Source: Cerrena zonata (taxonomy: Eukaryota > Basidiomycota > Agaricomycetes > Polyporales > Cerrenaceae). From it: a stretch of 64,000 nucleotides of DNA. This document shows, in pieces, positions 36,242 through 46,532 of the stretch. The stretch is from positions 1,674,001 through 1,738,000 of the forward strand of contig JASBNA010000006.1 in NCBI GenBank assembly GCA_038087015.1. Direction: 5' to 3'. The notes under the pieces are model-generated. The model was not told where the DNA came from. It searched no databases and worked only from the letters and a program-made list of their open reading frames with translations. The translations under genes were made by a program, and so were the position numbers. Every line of letters begins with the position of its first letter. The first letter of the stretch is position 1.

Positions 36242-38170
36242 CTAAAGCATAGGATTCCAGACACTTCGACCATTAGTAGTGGCCAAATCGGCTGTATCCT
36301 TCGACACTGAATCTGGCGCAAACTTCTCCCTGAGAACAGCCAACTTAGATCGATACTCATCCACGCCGACATAAGCACCACACATTCGCCGTTTACCAGG
36401 TGAATGCAGAACGACCATGAAGGACTCGGTGGTTGTCGACGACTACGTTATATCAAGAGGTGAGACCTTGATCAGAAAGGTTTTGGATACTGGGAAGGTG
36501 AAGACTCACCGACTGCGGTACCAGGCGAAAGCTGAACCCAATACTCCGAGTCTGCGCTAGGTCAAGAATTTATTCCAAAGTCTGACCGCATCATACCACT
36601 CTTCCAGCTCCGATGCACTCAGTCCATTCATAACGCTCCTATCGTCATTATTCCATCTCACTTGCACGAGTTCACCATTGGTTTGTCGAAGGACTGGATA
36701 GGCCCCTTGAGGCGTTGGAGTGTATATCGAAGAGAGTTCGCCAGCAGCGTGTGCAGGGACGCCGACCCGAGACAAGATGTCATAGGCAGATGGATGAAGT
36801 TCTTTGAGGAGGGAGGCTACGTAGAAACCATCCACTAGGAGAGTGGAGCCGCCGGTTCCTTTAGTGTGGGAGAGGAGGTGAAATAGTTGGAGTCCGCATG
36901 GGTCGGTCTATACTCATTCTCTATGAGCTTATGACGATAAGGATATGACTGAAACAAAGCTCACAAAATAGGTGTTGTCGGTATGTGCAGCAAGAGCCAT
37001 CGTGGTATAGGCGGTATCGCCTTTTGCCAGATCTGATGTGAAATCCCAGAATTTTCCATACTGAGTTTCACGAATAAAACCTATCCGCTGGACGAGCTCT
37101 TCAGTCGCTTCAGTCGTCGCAGGTACGCCTGAAACGAAACTGAAGCCAAATTTGTCAACGTTGGATAACCATTTGAAGACACCGTTATCGTCGGATTCCA
37201 TGACTTCTTCATACGATACCGTTGGTGGTGATTGAGCTATTTTTGCGCCCCAGAGAATCTTCCTGAATTAATGTAAGGGATTATTTCCATGTGCGCAGAG
37301 AAGCAAGGAAAGTGAACCGACTCATGGGTGTCTTCTCGTTTTAGAGGTGGGTCATATGAATTATGACGTAGCCATGACCAGGGATAGAGGGAAATATGAG
37401 GTTGCACCGAAGGTCCTGTTGGCCCTAATATACATTAGCAAGATGTTCGTTAGTATATCGTTCCGTATATGTGAGAACTTCTGGTCAATTTACATGTCAC
37501 TTCGAGGCCTTCGGATTTCGATTCCACTTTGACAGGTTTGACGTCCGGAGGGATCTACAGAAGCATCAATATAATCTTCTACTTTCTATAATGGTAACAA
37601 ACAAAACTGACGTCGAAGGTATTCACTAATCGCTGTTTCGTGATAGAGTGGAAGCATTCAGAACACCGACAATGGTCTCTGAGCCATATATGATGACTAC
37701 GTACACCTGATAAGTATAACTCGAGAGAACGAAAAAAGGCCCAGGGATTGTAGACTTACTATCGACACCACTCTCCCGAAGTAAACCCAACCACTACTTT
37801 CCGTTCATCAATCCTGCTTACAGGCAAGTCATGGTCATGTAAAGGAGTTGAGGCTTCGGAGCTAGTTGAATCTTGTAGGTTCGGAACAGGTTTGAGGGCG
37901 GCAGCAGCAGCTCGAGGTCTAGTGATAGTGTAGAGAGAACGGTGCTTCGTCTGTGTGATCGAAGCATGCTAAGTGAACAAATAGTATATTTAGCGACAGC
38001 TCAGACACCGAGAAAGACATTGGACACACCTTGAGTGTAGAGTGTAATTTTGCAGATATCGTACGAGTAGGGTTAGTAGCTATCCTCCGTGCGGGGTTCG
38101 AGATCATTCGAGAGCTAGAGCATAACATGATGGTGATAGAGGTTCTTTTGACGAAACGAGATAGTGGCAA
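36242..38170 (-). pseudogene. trimethyllysine dioxygenase, broken by two frameshifts
   Basis: Mitochondrial Fe(II)/2-oxoglutarate enzyme that starts carnitine synthesis. Exons: 38030-38170, 37760-37968, 37612-37696, 37494-37554, 37322-37424, 36965-37262, 36510-36907, 36242-36442. Family features are intact up to exon 7: zinc-type WLRDHCRCSECF, VTWPTG, YPWSWLRHNSY, RIGFIRETQYGKFWDF, and the first two iron ligands in AAHTDNTYF (H-x-D), then GGSTLLVDGFYVASLL. After WNKFLT an in-frame TAG appears because of one extra base (36559 on the + strand); the family sequence resumes as DSEYWVQLSPGTAV. A second extra base (36398) breaks SAFT/GKRRMCGAYVGVDEY in exon 8. The third iron ligand (His in DNHRVLHGR) lies after the stop, so the truncated product should be inactive. 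Base-calling error is the alternative. Confidence 0.85.
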
Positions 38171-38489
38171 GAGATAAGTTAGTTCGTCAAAAAAATCAAA
38201 GAGTCGTAATGGTGATGTATTTAGATGAATCCCCAGTCTAGAGAGTCATAAACTACCGTGAGGGATGGTAGTGGTAGGAGGCCAAGTAACGAAAGCTTCC
38301 GTCTAGCCGAGAGCACTCTAGCTTATGCGACTAGTCGGCCCGATCTTATAATGACGCACAAACATACCTGACACCAACTCGTCCTCAACGGTTCGTGGTC
38401 AAACGATAGAGTGTTTAAAGGAATGGTGTTCGTAGTAGTACTATCAGCGAGATTTACAATACAGAATAATTTTGTGTTCAGAGTGGAAT
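38171..38489. other. intergenic
   Basis: 319 bp between two minus-strand genes: dioxygenase promoter side and 3' flank of the membrane glycoprotein gene. Nothing else seen. Confidence 0.4.
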
Positions 38490-40142
38490 TCAGAATTTTC
38501 CAGTTACCAAGAGACAACTCTTCTTTCCAACCTCGATAGCCTCCATATGCTCTGGGTCTTCAGAAATGGTAGACAAGATACTCGAACCACCCATGCTCTC
38601 TTTGCTGAATCTTCCATACTCCCTCGCAACGTCCCACTCTGACCCAGTCGATCGTTTCGTCACTACACTTCGCCCACTTTCTGCGCTTAGTCTGCTCTCT
38701 GCACGGTCTGAAGTAGAGGACAATTTGGTGGGGAAACTCTTGCTCGAAGCGACGAGAGGCAAGCGTGAAGGGTAACCTCCAGTAGAGCTGGTGACAGTTC
38801 TCGATCGGGCACGTCCTTGTTTGACTACAGGAGGGGGACTGCAAAGGAACGTCGGGAGGAAATCGATATCTTCGACGGAAACGTCGTGCGGTACCTCCGT
38901 ACTTTGTTCGGAGTATCGAGAAGCGCAAGTAGAGTAAGACTGAGTAGTGCTAGTAGCTCCTGCACTCGTTCTGTCACCGGCGAGCACGACAGAGTCTTGG
39001 GCGGATTGACCGCCAACCGAGCCAGCAGAGCTATGTATGTCCGAGTTGGATTCAAGGGAGATCTCCATATAGGGTCCGCCGACAAGGACATGAGTAACAT
39101 CTTGGAACTGACCAGTTTCGTTAGTAGCAAGGTACCGCCATCGGTCTTGGGTGAGAGGGTGTCCGATGATAGGAGCGTTCGAGGGTAAAACAGGTAGTGT
39201 CATTCCCTCAGTAGAATCAGACTTCGAGCTTGGAGTTCCAATGTCTTTCTCGCTGTGAATAGATCCTTTCTCCTGGTCTTCGACGTACTGTTGGGAGGGA
39301 GCCTTAGACTTTCGGCTGAGAGCTGCACGACGGCGACAACGCATGCACAAGAGGCAGCCAACTAGAGAAAGGACTATGCAGATGGCAAGAAGGGTTCCCG
39401 CGATAGCAGCGCGGCGTGAGGCTTCGGTGGCGGCGGAGAGACCTTGGTCCTTATGAGTTGGCATAGTTGTTACGGGCTTGATTGATGAGTGTGTAGCAAA
39501 GGAGATCTGAGAGACAAAGGATGCCGTAGAGTGAGGTGTCGAGGTTGCATAGTAGGTAGTACGAACGATACTACTGGTGGTGGTGGTATCTAGTTCTGAA
39601 TCGAGTATCTGAGACTGTGAAGCAGCTTCATCGACAGACAGTGTTGGGAGAGACGTATATTCAGAGGAGGTATCCCACGTATCCGGGAATAGAGTAGCGG
39701 TATCCTGATAGGCAGGGGGCTGAGGCATGTGAGACTCGGCTGACAACCGAACATCTTGGTCCTGTTGTGCTTTAGGAGGTTTTGATGTCGATGTTGGTGT
39801 CGCCTGGGGAGTATAGGTATCCTGTACAAGATCTTCTGCGGGAGAAGGGGATGGTGTCGCAGGGCTGATAACACTTCCAACGACAGGAGTAGAAGGTTCT
39901 ACTTGGGCGACTGAGGTATCCGAAAGTAATGATGTGACACTGTCAGCCGCTTGAGAGGGTACAACGGAAGGAGTCGCCACACCATCTTGAGTAGAAGCGG
40001 GTATCGCAGCAGGGTCGAAAGGTACCAACATACTTGTAGGGGGCTGAAACGAGGGGGATTCATCGGCGGGTATAGGTTTAGAGAATGCAAGAGACGAAGA
40101 AAGAATGAGAGGGTAAAGGAGCGTGAGTTTCTTCGAAGTCAT
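38490..40142 (-). CDS. type I single-pass membrane protein with Ser/Thr/Pro-rich ectodomain
   Basis: 550 residues from the Met at 40142, chosen because it gives a clean signal peptide (MTSKKLTLLYPLILSSSLAF, then SKPIP); the frame is open further upstream but that part is not signal-like. Residues about 20-245 are a low-complexity Ser/Thr/Pro-rich, probably O-glycosylated ectodomain. One transmembrane helix follows (AAIAGTLLAICIVLSLVGCL, then LCMRCRRRAAL, basic stop-transfer). The cytoplasmic part of about 260 residues is Ser-rich with several possible phosphorylation patches. The layout resembles fungal cell-wall sensors, but no WSC or cysteine-rich head is present. Divergent from the kinase-like gene. 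Confidence 0.8.
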   Translation of the reverse strand: MTSKKLTLLYPLILSSSLAFSKPIPADESPSFQPPTSMLVPFDPAAIPASTQDGVATPSVVPSQAADSVTSLLSDTSVAQVEPSTPVVGSVISPATPSPSPAEDLVQDTYTPQATPTSTSKPPKAQQDQDVRLSAESHMPQPPAYQDTATLFPDTWDTSSEYTSLPTLSVDEAASQSQILDSELDTTTTSSIVRTTYYATSTPHSTASFVSQISFATHSSIKPVTTMPTHKDQGLSAATEASRRAAIAGTLLAICIVLSLVGCLLCMRCRRRAALSRKSKAPSQQYVEDQEKGSIHSEKDIGTPSSKSDSTEGMTLPVLPSNAPIIGHPLTQDRWRYLATNETGQFQDVTHVLVGGPYMEISLESNSDIHSSAGSVGGQSAQDSVVLAGDRTSAGATSTTQSYSTCASRYSEQSTEVPHDVSVEDIDFLPTFLCSPPPVVKQGRARSRTVTSSTGGYPSRLPLVASSKSFPTKLSSTSDRAESRLSAESGRSVVTKRSTGSEWDVAREYGRFSKESMGGSSILSTISEDPEHMEAIEVGKKSCLLVTGKF

Positions 40143-41054
40143 GTTTATAAGGATCGTGAGTGCCGTGTGGGCGTAGTTATAGTATCTGGTAATGAATGAC
40201 AAGGTCCTGAAAGGAGTAGAGGGGGAGGGGGAGTTAGCGGACGGGAAGGGACATGAACGTTCTGGTTCAAGTTGAGGAAACGATAAAGCGGCTGGCGCTC
40301 CGATGCTACACCCCACAAAGCACGATAAGATAAGATCTTTTCGTGGGCGGCGTTCTTGTGCGACATGTTGAAATTCGTTTACTTGTTCACAGCTCATATC
40401 GCCCATTATATTCAACACTCCAATGGTATATATTAGGGCTAAGTCACAGAGTAAGTAACCGGAACGTAGACCTAGTCGTCCCCAGCCTCATCATTCACTA
40501 GTCACTGTTCAATCGTCGAATTTAAACATTCTTTCCTTTTATGGCAGTCCCACCTTAACCCATTCAAGTGAACGAGAATTTGTCTCTCATCCATGGCGTA
40601 CTTTATTGGACAGACGATTTATCGAAATACTGGACAGTGTCGCGACTCTGATTCAATTTTCGAACTGAATGAGTAAGACGGGTAGAAATGGACACTTGCA
40701 TCAATTTGAATAACTGAGCCAAGTTCGAATCATTTAACTCATCAGGTATGTCATCCTGTCGTCTTCCCATCACGTTCTGCATATCCAACATTTACATGTC
40801 TGGTGGAAGTAAGTATTTATACACCACCACAATCTAGTCAAAGATAGCCACATTTGGATCACAATGAATCCTTGCGGCATGAGGCATGGGTGGCACTCGG
40901 TTAGTATATAAAACCAACGTGGACTCGTTTCTTCCACTCCTTCCATCTTTCCTCTCATCTCCCATCATCTCTAACCTCTAATAGAAATAATACGGTTCGT
41001 ATACTACACTACATCATCTCCGTAGATGTACTGACTACTAGTTGGGCAGACATT
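40143..41054. promoter_or_regulatory. divergent promoter region
   Basis: 912 bp between divergent starts of the membrane glycoprotein and the kinase-like gene. A TATA box is visible on the kinase-like side (see separate entry). No further gene supported. Confidence 0.45.
40905..40912 (+). promoter_or_regulatory. putative TATA box of kinase-like gene
   Basis: TATATAAA about 143 bp upstream of the start codon at 41055, followed by a CT-rich stretch (40930-40980) that could be the initiator region. Position and sequence fit a core promoter. Confidence 0.5.
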
Positions 41055-43388
41055 ATGTCCTTCAATCCGACCTTAGAAAGCAAATTCAAGGGCATGTTTT
41101 CCCATGATCGCATCAATAAGAAGTTACGCAAGTTCCAGGAGACGGGTTCCGCGAAGGCTCTTGACAACTCAGACGACGAGTCTGATAAAAAGGTAGATCC
41201 TCCATCGAAGGAGCAACCTGAAGTCAAGACACAATCTACGCCACAAACGCCCGATGACTCTTCTACTAAGCTCTCTGATCAAACCGCCGAAGGTAACAAG
41301 CCTCAGGCTGACCCAGATACTCATCGATCGTCAGATGAAGGAAGGAATCGATACATACAACGTTGGTGGCCTCGCGATCCTCATGGCCCGAAGTACGAAT
41401 ACGGGTGGCCCGGAGGTAAGATGACCTCCAATGGTAACCCCCAATGGGGAGCCACTCTCCTTGATTTCTTTGGCACCAATCGCGTTCCAACTATCGACAA
41501 CTTTGTTCTGTACTCTTCTGGTAGTCGACTGGCTGCGTTCACTAGGAGACTCGGCGAGAAAGAATGTGCCTGGTCGGAAGCAGAACTAGCCTGGGCGGAC
41601 GCCGAAGAAGACCCTAAACAGCTGTTTCCTGTTGATACTGGACTAATGATCAAAGGTGCAGATACTCGCGTTCATTTTGGCATCCGCCGCTCTATGCCAA
41701 AGCACAGTGAGAACACTTCAGACGCTGAGGTGAGTATTGGGTTTCGTGATACGCCTACTATACTTGTCTCTGACTGTGGACTTCCTCAGCTTGATTCCGA
41801 AAACCCGTTTAAATCGCAGAACTATCCCGACCCATGGCCAGTTGTGCCGTTTACTGCCCCGAATGCAACACTTGAGTCTCGCCTCCCTCTCCACCTGCTA
41901 CCTGAGAAACTTGTAGTTCACGACCCACAAGGCACTTTGCACGCGTCCTCGAATGCGAAGTACAACACTGAGGCTCGCTGGGAGAGTTTCCCAGACTTTG
42001 CCCGCAAATATCACCTCTCCTTGAGTACCGAAGGTCGAGCTAAACGAAAGCAAAGCAAGGAAGACGCTCTGAAAGAGTGGGTTGATAAATGCGAGAAAGT
42101 GGATACGATGGTGTTTGAAGCTGGTCACGATCGTGATGAGAATGGTCTCGTCGACGCTCCAGTACTGGTTGAACTTCCCTCGCCTCCACGCCCAATCACT
42201 GAAATCCCTGAAGCCCACGTCTATTTCTCACCTGCGAAGTACATTGGCTCAGGAAATCACTCTTTCGTGTACGACGTAGAATGGGAGCTCCCTCGTTCTG
42301 CATTCTTCAAACCACAACTCTGCCGGACTTGTATCGCTTCTGCTGTCGAAAACATCGTAAGAGAGCGGTACAAGGATAGCGCTCCCCCTCGAGGTACTCT
42401 TGTAAGTGAAGTAAAGATGGTCAAGCCAGGCGTCACCGTCGAGCTAGTGACCAAGGAAGAGATTGATAGTAAGATCCCAGGTGGTCGAAACCCCTCTACT
42501 GGTCTTTCGGAATTTCCAGAAAACATACAACCTCCCGAAGTTCCACGCAACCCGGCGCGTATGCAAAGAATCTCCGAACCAGTCTACCAGAAGCTCGACA
42601 TCTATGAGGGAGAGTCTATCAGAATCAAGCGAGACGAGATAGATATCCAATATCAGCACCCATACACGGGTCTCGGACCTTGCTGTGAACATCTCCGACC
42701 AACCCACCCTCATCCACTCACAGCTACCGTTCGTGTTACTGCGAAAATATCTAGGAAATACGACGAGCATCTGGAGAGAGAGGCTCGGAACTACCAGAGC
42801 TTCCCTAGCCACTTCTTCGAGCACTGGAATGGCTTCAATCTGATTAACCCTCTGCACGACCCCGTTCCTGTCGGAGCTGTAGTCCCTCAGTTCTACGGGT
42901 ACTACAAACCGGATGATAAAGCTGTTACCGAGTTTGATAAAAACAAATATCTAAGCCCAATTTTACTACTTGAGAATTGCGGCGAACAAGTCACTGCTGA
43001 CGAGTTAAGTCGTGATGACAGGTACGTTCCTATCATGTTCGTTATGACTCAGACATATACTGACTTGGCGGGTAGAAACGAATGTGCCTCTCTTTTCTAC
43101 CGCTTTCATTCCGCTGGATGGCTTCACCAATCCGTCTATGAGAGGAACGTCCTCGTCAAGAAAGGATCTCTATTTGAATGGCCGATCCAGCGTTCATCCC
43201 AAGACCGTCGCTTCCGGTTGATCGATTTCGGAAGATCTTCTAAAATCGAGATTCCTGAAGCATGGAAGAAGGAAAAATTCTTCCACAGAATGACTGGTAT
43301 CGGAAACAGCCCTTCGAACTCTGACGTGAAGACGAGGATGCAAGAAGAAATGGACATCGCACGATGCTTCAAGGTTCACATTTACTAG
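41055..43388 (+). CDS. fungal protein-kinase-like protein without catalytic Asp
   Basis: Intronless frame of 777 residues. The N-terminal 110 residues are charged and disordered. The C-terminal half has a kinase-like fold: Gly-rich loop IGSGNHSFVYDVEW (about residue 396), a Lys-bearing strand TVRVTAKIS (about 557), a possible alpha-C Glu in EREARNYQSFP, hinge LLLENCGEQ (about 636), catalytic-loop equivalent LHQSVYERNVLV (about 690) and LIDFGRS (about 719). In the loop, His and Asn are kept but the catalytic Asp is Ser and the following Lys is Tyr; the DFG Asp is present. Large families of this type exist in mushrooms. Phosphotransfer is doubtful; a nucleotide-binding scaffold or toxin/small-molecule kinase role are possibilities, none shown. 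Confidence 0.7.
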   Translation: MSFNPTLESKFKGMFSHDRINKKLRKFQETGSAKALDNSDDESDKKVDPPSKEQPEVKTQSTPQTPDDSSTKLSDQTAEGNKPQADPDTHRSSDEGRNRYIQRWWPRDPHGPKYEYGWPGGKMTSNGNPQWGATLLDFFGTNRVPTIDNFVLYSSGSRLAAFTRRLGEKECAWSEAELAWADAEEDPKQLFPVDTGLMIKGADTRVHFGIRRSMPKHSENTSDAEVSIGFRDTPTILVSDCGLPQLDSENPFKSQNYPDPWPVVPFTAPNATLESRLPLHLLPEKLVVHDPQGTLHASSNAKYNTEARWESFPDFARKYHLSLSTEGRAKRKQSKEDALKEWVDKCEKVDTMVFEAGHDRDENGLVDAPVLVELPSPPRPITEIPEAHVYFSPAKYIGSGNHSFVYDVEWELPRSAFFKPQLCRTCIASAVENIVRERYKDSAPPRGTLVSEVKMVKPGVTVELVTKEEIDSKIPGGRNPSTGLSEFPENIQPPEVPRNPARMQRISEPVYQKLDIYEGESIRIKRDEIDIQYQHPYTGLGPCCEHLRPTHPHPLTATVRVTAKISRKYDEHLEREARNYQSFPSHFFEHWNGFNLINPLHDPVPVGAVVPQFYGYYKPDDKAVTEFDKNKYLSPILLLENCGEQVTADELSRDDRYVPIMFVMTQTYTDLAGRNECASLFYRFHSAGWLHQSVYERNVLVKKGSLFEWPIQRSSQDRRFRLIDFGRSSKIEIPEAWKKEKFFHRMTGIGNSPSNSDVKTRMQEEMDIARCFKVHIY

Positions 43389-43774
43389 TGCGACTTGTCC
43401 TACTGCTAGACCATGATGCGTAGTCTTCTAAAGTCTAGCTCGAAACATATCCCTCTGCAATATGATTACCTGAATGCTTTTTTGTCTGTACATTACTGTT
43501 GTCGTCGGACATTTCCCTCGCTCTCGCTGCTGATGCAAACCCGTTGCTTTGTTGTAATTTGCTATCTGTATCGCACAATGTTTTGACGTGACCAATAAGA
43601 TACTCTATGTTTGAATCCCATTTGGAGAACGACACAAAAACTACACGTTACATACCGGTCAAGTTCTCAACAATCCTCTAACTCTAAATTCTAATGTAAC
43701 CTACTTTACCCGTCATACCCTCTGATACATGATTTTGTCTTCCAATATTCTAACACGGCGAAGATTCATTTCTT
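43389..43774. other. intergenic between convergent genes
   Basis: 386 bp, AT-rich, no supported feature besides the expected 3' UTRs. Confidence 0.4.
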
Positions 43775-45799
43775 CTAAGCCATCGGATTTTGTAATTTCC
43801 AGACTTTGAGGAATCCTTTCTTTGCAGTGAAGGGTTTCCCTTCAAACCCAAACACCCATCCGTAGAGGGTCATGATAGACCCAGCGGCGAAACACAGTCC
43901 AGTATAAATAATCACCTCTCGGAATCGACCACCACCGACATCGAAGCCGACCTTGGCTCTTGTTGTCTCTACCAAAGAATGGCCATGTTGAAATGCGGTG
44001 GCGATGGGAGTGGATACGATACTGCCTATTCCACGGCTGAAATTGAGATATCCGAACATGGAGATGGCAAGCAAGTGGTCGTCCTCTGTACATATAAAGT
44101 CTCAGTGGATGTAGTTAACTTGGAAATGAAGAATAGAACACGTACTAGTCAAGTCCCTCATGAGACCGGTCCAGAGGCATGCCCACCCACACCCACAGAA
44201 TCCGAATATAAGACCGAAAGCGATGAGGCCGCCTAATGTAGAAGAGGCCACTCCCCATAATAAAAATACAACAATGCAGGAGGAGAATGTGGAAGCGAAT
44301 GCGAGGAACCACGAATCTGTTTTGTCAGAAAGATACCCAAGTGTGAGACGACTGAATAAGGATGCAGCTATGATTGATGTGAGGTTGGTATATATTTTAC
44401 GGAGTGCTAAACATGGACGACTTACTGTTTAACACGGAGAGAACTAAGGAGCTCTTCGAGCTGCTCACGTTCAACTCGCTGGCGAAAGCTACGAGATACA
44501 TTAGTTACCAGTTCCACTCCTCCAAGAATTGCTTACTAGGTAGCCAGACAAGAGGAACGAAATAAGCCAAAGATTGGACCGTGTTGACCCCCATGAGCAT
44601 AGCGAAGCCAAATCCAAATATTGATTTGTTTGAACGGGGCGTCGGTCCGTGTGTCTGTTTAATATTAGGAAGACGTCCTTTCAAGAATGGTAGCAAAGGA
44701 ACGAGCACAACGGCCATCGCTACACCCAGGATTCTGAGGGTGGACGAGGTCCCATATGCTGAAATCAGCCTCGGTTCGACGATAGGAAGGACGAGACCTC
44801 CCACGGCGGTACCTACGCAAACAGAGCAATTGGTGAATTGTCTCCTTTCAGAGTGCGGAGAAATCTTACCACAGAAAATGATGCCATTGGCGAGACCGCG
44901 GCGAGCTACAAACCATTCGGCCATAAATGAGATACACGGAGCATAGAGCAGGGCTATAAAGCTTATGAAAAGAAGGATCGGCTTAGAGACACGAGCACGA
45001 CTTACATGCTCCGATTCCGTAGAGAACACCTTGTAGGGCTATTAATATCCTAACCTGTCCGATATACTGCTGAGTCTCTAAATCATGTTTGAAGCAAGTC
45101 CTGCAGCAACTTACATCGGAAGTGAAACTAGCTCCAATTAGAGCGGAGACACACATGGCTATTCCGACCCATAAAGCTATCAGTCGATGTGACGGATATC
45201 GTGCAGTGTACGGGTACACAATGGGTCCTTCGGGTGTGTTATCAGTAAACTTTGAGAATCGCAAGTACACATTATTCACCGGTACAGTACATGATTCCAG
45301 ATGCGAGAGTTCCGATGAGAGGGAGAAGAGTGCCTGCGTGGGGTTGAGACATGAATTTTTCATCTTGCAGGTATCCTATCATCAATTGAATAAGATATGG
45401 GGAAATACTAGATGCTCGAAAAATGAGATTTACGTTGAAGAAACACTCCATAAGTATCTGGGATACCCCATGTCAAAGATTCCACAATGAAGGCAGAACC
45501 TAGCTAGAGATGTGATGTAGATAGTAATTTATCTTTCTTCGACCAAGATAGAAATGACTCACAAATGTCCACGCGCCGAAGCCCTCATCAACGGGCGGAA
45601 GAGAGAACCCGTTAAACTCTGTGGAATCGCTTTCAGTCAAACCTAGTGCAGATCCTTGTCGAGATGGCCCAGATGATTCAGGTCCAGAGGGAAGTACTTC
45701 TAAAGCGATGGTTGTGATGGATTTTGAGTCCGAGGATTCTAGAGGCATGGTGCCTTCGAACGGAGCAGCAGAATTGTGAATCCGGTTCACCATGATCAT
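43775..45799 (-). CDS. MFS transporter, monocarboxylate-permease (MCT/Mch) type
   Basis: Twelve-helix plasma- or organelle-membrane transporter of the MCT-like major facilitator branch. Ten exons: 45563-45799, 45434-45503, 45280-45375, 45115-45227, 45006-45054, 44870-44953, 44537-44812, 44426-44488, 44146-44367, 43775-44085; 506 residues, all phases consistent. Diagnostic stretches: WGIPDTYGVFLQ in helix 1, YAPCISFMAEWFVARRGLAN before helix 5, GTAVGGLVLPIVEPRLISAY, and in the second half RLTLGYLSDKTDSW and LMRDLT. The N-terminal 70 residues are a disordered Ser/Pro-rich tail. The substrate is uncertain; yeast relatives do not transport simple monocarboxylates. Divergent from LYS4. Confidence 0.88.
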
Positions 45800-46532
45800 G
45801 GTGGTCTAGATAAGAGAAATGGCTCTCGGAAGAACGGGTGCGAATGGCGATGGATATGTGCAGAATGATATTCTATACTTTCCAGTAGTACGTATTGATT
45901 GATCATCCGGTCTCATTTTTCTTGACCAGCTGGTACTCCTTCTCCTCCCGCGACCACTTACTCATTCAATGTTCTTCGTAGTGTCGTAATTCGAAGGTCC
46001 TTCGGCGAAGTAGAAGATGTCATCTGTGAGTCAGTAAGGTAGTGACCATGCAAACATCCGTTCATAAGACGTTTTCTATCTCTTCCATTACCTTTTCGAA
46101 CCGTCGAAAGAATTTGCATATTCCATTAGGCACCTGATTCCAGCCTGGATGATTAACGTTGAAATGCTGCAAGTGCATAGCCACTACCAGTGCATGCATT
46201 ATCTGATTTTGTACACTCCGAGTCCGAAAAGAGTTGTGAATAAACTGCCAACCTGACCCGCTCGTGGTGAAAGAACAAGAATATTTGAGATGTCACTCAG
46301 CCATGAGATTGAAGCTATGAGTCATTGACTCGGTTCGATTCGGTTCGATGACAGCCAGTTAGATATCGAGAATTACCGAATCCAGACTGTTGGTCAATAT
46401 TGAAATATCATTGCACCTTCAGTTCGGCCGACATTTCATATAGCAATTAGGCTTGCTTCCAGCCCACACAAGGCAGTCTTTCACTTCATAATATCACAGC
46501 GGTCAACTTCTGCTCTGTAAAAGTGTTCAAGA
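45800..46532. promoter_or_regulatory. divergent promoter region MFS/LYS4
   Basis: 733 bp between start codons of the transporter and LYS4. Contains paired TGAGTCA/TGACTCG motifs (separate entry) and a short repeat of GGTTCGATT type at about 46331-46349. No gene seen. Confidence 0.45.
46318..46333 (+). promoter_or_regulatory. paired Gcn4-type motifs before LYS4
   Basis: TGAGTCA (46318-46324) followed after one base by TGACTCG, about 205 bp upstream of the LYS4 start. TGAGTCA is the reverse complement of the TGACTCA core recognised by fungal general-control bZIP factors. Function is inferred from motif and the lysine-pathway context. Confidence 0.4.

Noticed and set aside
37494..37760. Stops in the dioxygenase 5' exons as extra mutations
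   Set aside because: They all fall in short GT-AG introns; with these removed, exons 1-6 read through without a break.
40143..40418. N-terminal extension of the type I membrane protein to 40418
   Set aside because: The frame is open but the added part is not conserved-looking and would bury a good signal peptide starting at 40142.
46310..46350. tRNA-like B-box (GGTTCGATTCG)
   Set aside because: The flanking bases do not form a T-arm stem and no A-box or acceptor pairing is present; it is part of a short repeat near the Gcn4-type motifs.
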